Part shown: positions 4,035 through 5,167 of the stretch, piece after piece
How positions within the stretch are numbered: position 1 is the first letter of the stretch
Layout of the letters: the number at the start of each line of letters is the position of its first letter
DNA from: JBOHRE01 sp050732635
Lineage (GTDB): Bacteria; Gemmatimonadota; Gemmatimonadetes; Longimicrobiales; RSA9
Direction of reading: 5' to 3'
NCBI GenBank assembly: GCA_050732635.1
Contig: JBOHRE010000153.1
Span: forward strand, 1 to 5,167
Length of the DNA: 5,167 bases
Made by a program: the position numbers and the translations under genes
Notes under the pieces: model-generated
The model's database searches: none
What the model was told of the DNA's origin: nothing
Seen by the model: the letters and a program-made list of their open reading frames with translations, nothing else

Positions 4035-5167
4035 ATGGGCGACGACGCGACCGACCGCACGATCGCCGACGCGGCCGAGCGCAGCCGCGACGCGGTCGAC
4101 GCCATCTACCGCGCGGAGTCCCGCCGTATCCTGGCCACGCTGATCCGCCTGCTCGGCGACTTCGACCTGGCCGAGGAGGCGCTGCACGACGCCTTCGCCG
4201 CCGCGATCGAGACCTGGCCGCGCGACGGCGTGCCGGCGAAGCCACGGGCCTGGCTGGTCTCGGCCGGCCGCTTCCGCGCGATCGACCGGCTGCGCCGGCG
4301 CGCGCGCTTCGACGCGTCGCTCGAGCGCGTCGCCGCCGAGCTGCACGCCGACCCGGGACTCGACCCCTCGTGGAGCCACGAGGACGTCGAGGACGACCGG
4401 CTGCGCCTGATCTTCACCTGCTGCCACCCCGCGCTGCCGGCGGACGGCCAGGTCGCGCTGACGCTGCGCGAGGTGTGCGGCCTCACGACCGAGGAGATCG
4501 CGCGCGCGTTTCTCACATCGCCGCCGACGCTCGCGCAGCGGATCGTGCGCGCGAAGGCGAAGATCCGCGACGCCCGCATCCCGTACGAGGTGCCGGCGCG
4601 CGCCGAGCTGCCCGAGCGGCTCGACGCCGTGCTACGCGTCATCTACCTCGTGTTCAACGAGGGCTACTCGGCGTCGGCGGGCGAGTCGCTGACGCGCCCC
4701 GACCTGTCCGGCGAGGCGATCCGGCTGGGGCGGCTGCTGGTCGAGCTGCTGCCCGACCCGGAAGTCATCGGCCTGCTCGCGCTCATGCTGCTGCACGAGT
4801 CGCGGCGCGCGGCCCGCGCGTCGCCTGCCGGCGAGCTCGTGCTCCTGGACGAGCAGGACCGCTCGCTGTGGAACCGCGAGCTGATCGCCGAGGGCACGGC
4901 GCTCGTCGAACGCGCGCTGGCGACGCGGCGGTTCGGGCCCTACGCGCTGCAGGCCGCGATCGTCGCCGTGCACGCCGAGGCGCCCAGCATCGCGGCGACC
5001 GACTGGGCGCAGATCGTGGCGCTGTACGATGTGCTGCTGCGGCTCGCGCCGTCGCCCGTCATCGAGCTGAACCGCGCGGTCGCGGTCGCGCTGCGCGACA
5101 GCCCGGCCGCCGGCCTCGCGCTGATCGACGCGATCCTCGCGCGCGGCGAGCTGGCCGACTACCAGCC
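4035..5167 (+). CDS. ECF42-type RNA polymerase sigma factor with C-terminal TPR-like domain (cut by right edge)
   Basis: 377 residues are visible; relatives are about 400-420 long, so the C-terminal few dozen residues are missing. Sigma region 2 spans about residues 18-92: the YRAESRRILATLIRLLGDFDLAEEALHDAF helix pair, then PRAWLVSAGRFRAIDRLRRRARFD. DRLRLIFTCCHPALP at 121-135 and the region 4 helix-turn-helix TLREVCGLTTEEIARAF to QRIVRAKAKIRDA (143-180) follow. The long extension is typical of the DUF6596/TPR-like part: VIYLVFNEGYSAS (202-214), EAIRLGRLLVELLPDPEV (227-244), LDEQDRSLWN (271-280), GPYALQAAIVAVHAEA (301-316), PSPVIELNRAVAVA (339-352). In ECF42 this C-terminal domain, not a separate anti-sigma factor, is thought to govern activity, and no anti-sigma gene is seen here. 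The ATG starts 8 bases after the VOC stop with no clear ribosome site, suggesting coupled translation. Its targets are probably the three TGTCGA-N17-CGA promoters. Confidence 0.93.
   Translation, partial: MGDDATDRTIADAAERSRDAVDAIYRAESRRILATLIRLLGDFDLAEEALHDAFAAAIETWPRDGVPAKPRAWLVSAGRFRAIDRLRRRARFDASLERVAAELHADPGLDPSWSHEDVEDDRLRLIFTCCHPALPADGQVALTLREVCGLTTEEIARAFLTSPPTLAQRIVRAKAKIRDARIPYEVPARAELPERLDAVLRVIYLVFNEGYSASAGESLTRPDLSGEAIRLGRLLVELLPDPEVIGLLALMLLHESRRAARASPAGELVLLDEQDRSLWNRELIAEGTALVERALATRRFGPYALQAAIVAVHAEAPSIAATDWAQIVALYDVLLRLAPSPVIELNRAVAVALRDSPAAGLALIDAILARGELADYQ

Noticed and set aside
3897..4427. 176-codon minus-strand frame, plus others at 4106-4642 and 4632-4973
   Set aside because: They are antisense to the clearly conserved sigma factor and VOC genes; long antisense frames are expected in GC-rich coding DNA.

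Overview
This is a GC-rich bacterial fragment with no RNA gene, insertion sequence or CRISPR array that I can see. The coding third position is heavily G/C, most strongly in the right-hand third. An ECF42-type sigma factor, a probable DUF6483-like protein and a DUF4258/DUF2283 pair together fit Chloroflexota (for example Thermomicrobia) or Actinobacteria. That placement is inference; no single gene fixes it.

Layout. The minus strand carries, from right to left: a dihydrofolate-reductase-fold (RibD C-terminal type) protein (2318-3022), a PhnB-like VOC protein (1609-2157), a small helical protein with a GTG start (1029-1538), an overlapping DUF4258-DUF2283 pair resembling a toxin-antitoxin module (830-552 and 555-349), and the N-terminus of glutamate 5-kinase ProB (178 to the left edge). 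The plus strand carries a tight operon from 3239: a YCII/DGPF protein, a small VOC (glyoxalase-fold) protein, and an ECF42-type sigma factor that runs off the right edge after 377 residues.

The main result is regulatory. Three intergenic regions carry the same two-block promoter, TGTCGAT-N16-CGAYTA (exactly 17 bases between TGTCGA and CGA). One lies before the YCII-VOC-sigma operon, one before the divergent DHFR-like gene, and one before the PhnB-like gene. The blocks match what I recall of the ECF42 target promoter (TGTCGA at -35, CGA at -10). The window therefore reads as a self-contained ECF42 regulon in which the sigma factor activates its own operon and two neighbouring units encoding small enzyme-fold proteins. 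Other TGTCGA words in the window lack a correctly spaced -10, so the pairing looks specific.

The left third is unrelated housekeeping and accessory DNA. proB has a good housekeeping-type promoter, but its leader has no visible ribosome-binding site. Instead it holds five and a half copies of a 7-bp repeat that abut the ATG. Because 7 is not a multiple of 3, unit loss or gain would change which upstream ATG is in frame with proB. No gap between genes exceeds about 220 bases; the gaps hold the promoters, palindromes and hairpins listed here.
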